From positions 1 through 7,418 of the forward strand of contig JAFACY010000282.1 in the NCBI GenBank assembly GCA_023425285.1: DNA of 7,418 bases. The letters run 5' to 3'. Below the pieces are notes generated by a model, which made no database searches, was not told where the DNA came from, and saw nothing but the letters and a program-made list of their open reading frames with translations. Positions 6,628 through 7,418 of this stretch are shown piece after piece. Origin of the DNA: Bacillota bacterium (GTDB taxonomy: Bacteria; Bacillota; Clostridia; Tissierellales; Sedimentibacteraceae). Made by a program: the position numbers and the translations under genes. Position 1 is the stretch's first letter. Every line of letters starts with the position of its first letter.

Positions 6628-7418
6628 ATGAACAAATCAGGAGATTTTTTTACAAAGATGGAAAGAATGCTATCCTTGATAAACCAGGTCAGACAGCTCA
6701 AAATAGGCATAATCTTATTGGCAGTAATTATTTTGCTGGCTTTCTTCGCACCGTTGATTGCTACTCATGATCCCTTTTCATTAAATGATGATATGGTAAA
6801 CCCTCCAGGTAAAGATTATCTGCTGGGAACAGATGGCTTGGGCAGAGATATATTCAGCGGGATACTGTACGGAGCGCGTACTTCCATAATTATTGGAGTT
6901 GTGGCTGCTTCCATATCCGGAATTGTCGGGACGCTCGTAGGCGGTATTTCGGGATTTTATGGCGGAAAGATAGATTCGGTTCTGTCAGAGATAATAAATG
7001 TATTTTTGATGATGCCGACATTTTTCCTGATACTCATCATAGTTGCTCTGTTTGGTTCGAGCATGTTCAACATGATGGTAGTAATAGGCATAACAACCTG
7101 GACCGGAAATGCAAGACTTATGAGAGCTCAGGCCCTTTCTCTCAAGCAGAGAACTTTTGTGAAATCACTGGAAACCATAGGTGAAAGTAAATTCAAAACT
7201 TTAGTCAAGCATATTATACCTAATGGTATATTTCCGATCATTGCCAATACAACAATGAACATATCGGGAGCCATACTTACAGAATCGGGACTGAGCTTTT
7301 TGGGACTTGGTGATCCCAATGTAATGAGCTGGGGTCAGATGGTTTATAACGGAAAATCATATCTGACAAACGGATGGTGGATATCAACATTTTCAGGTGC
7401 TGCTATTGTAATAACGGT
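6628..7418 (+). CDS. dppC: Dpp/Opp-type peptide ABC transporter permease, DppC-like, 3'-truncated by window edge
   Basis: The frame opens at ATG 6628 with AGAAAGGA about 9 bases upstream and runs off the right edge after 263 codons; roughly 20-35 residues are probably missing. A charged cytoplasmic N-terminus leads to membrane segment 1 (about 25-45, ending FFAPLIATHDP). Next come the hallmark LLGTDGLGRDIFSGILYGARTS at about 65-86, further membrane segments, and a late ILTESGLSFLGLG and SWGQM that typify DppC. In the cytoplasmic coupling loop the usual F/Y-V-E-A-A-x-x-x-G reads F177-V-K-S-L-E-T-I-G185. The Glu and both Ala are replaced while the Gly and the following KHIIPN are kept. It forms the channel with the DppB-like protein. 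The ATPase and binding-protein genes are not in the window and would be expected downstream or elsewhere. Confidence 0.94.
   Translation, partial: MNKSGDFFTKMERMLSLINQVRQLKIGIILLAVIILLAFFAPLIATHDPFSLNDDMVNPPGKDYLLGTDGLGRDIFSGILYGARTSIIIGVVAASISGIVGTLVGGISGFYGGKIDSVLSEIINVFLMMPTFFLILIIVALFGSSMFNMMVVIGITTWTGNARLMRAQALSLKQRTFVKSLETIGESKFKTLVKHIIPNGIFPIIANTTMNISGAILTESGLSFLGLGDPNVMSWGQMVYNGKSYLTNGWWISTFSGAAIVIT

Overview
The window is about 7.4 kb of AT-rich DNA with heavy AUA/AGA codon use, strong AAGGAG-type ribosome sites and sigma-A-like promoters. This points to a low-GC Firmicute, most likely a peptide- or amino-acid-fermenting member of the Clostridia/Tissierellia. That placement is inferred from style and gene families, not from a marker gene. 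No rRNA, tRNA, CRISPR array, insertion sequence or phage gene is visible.

Left part (1-1156): the 3' two-thirds of an HD-superfamily, dGTPase-like phosphohydrolase runs in from the left edge and ends at 867. It is followed by about 290 bp without a clear gene. That stretch holds a short open frame that may be a gene remnant (857-970) and a hairpin terminator (1083-1121) shared with the converging gene on the other strand.

Middle (1157-2619): a minus-strand orphan ATPase (AAA_14 plus DUF4143) has its own recognisable promoter. A 251-bp divergent intergenic region separates it from the rightward operon. It contains the two back-to-back promoters and, just after the rightward one, a perfect 11-bp inverted repeat that is a good candidate operator.

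Right part (2521-7418): a rightward operon with gaps of 14-39 bp encodes an RpiR/MurR-type regulator, a RocB-like M20 metallopeptidase, a NimA-like flavin-binding protein, and the two membrane subunits of a Dpp/Opp-type peptide ABC transporter. The second subunit is cut by the right edge. The likely logic is that the regulator senses a phosphorylated or peptide-derived ligand and controls uptake of a small peptide or amino-acid conjugate, which the M20 enzyme then hydrolyses in the cytoplasm. The ATPases and solute-binding protein are not in the window and may lie downstream.

The most notable oddity is that the M20 gene has no ATG, GTG or TTG in the correct place. Its conserved N-terminus and Shine-Dalgarno sequence point to an ATT initiation codon at 3477, one base away from ATG. 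No wholly new system is evident; the rest looks like ordinary catabolic and transport genes plus one orphan ATPase.
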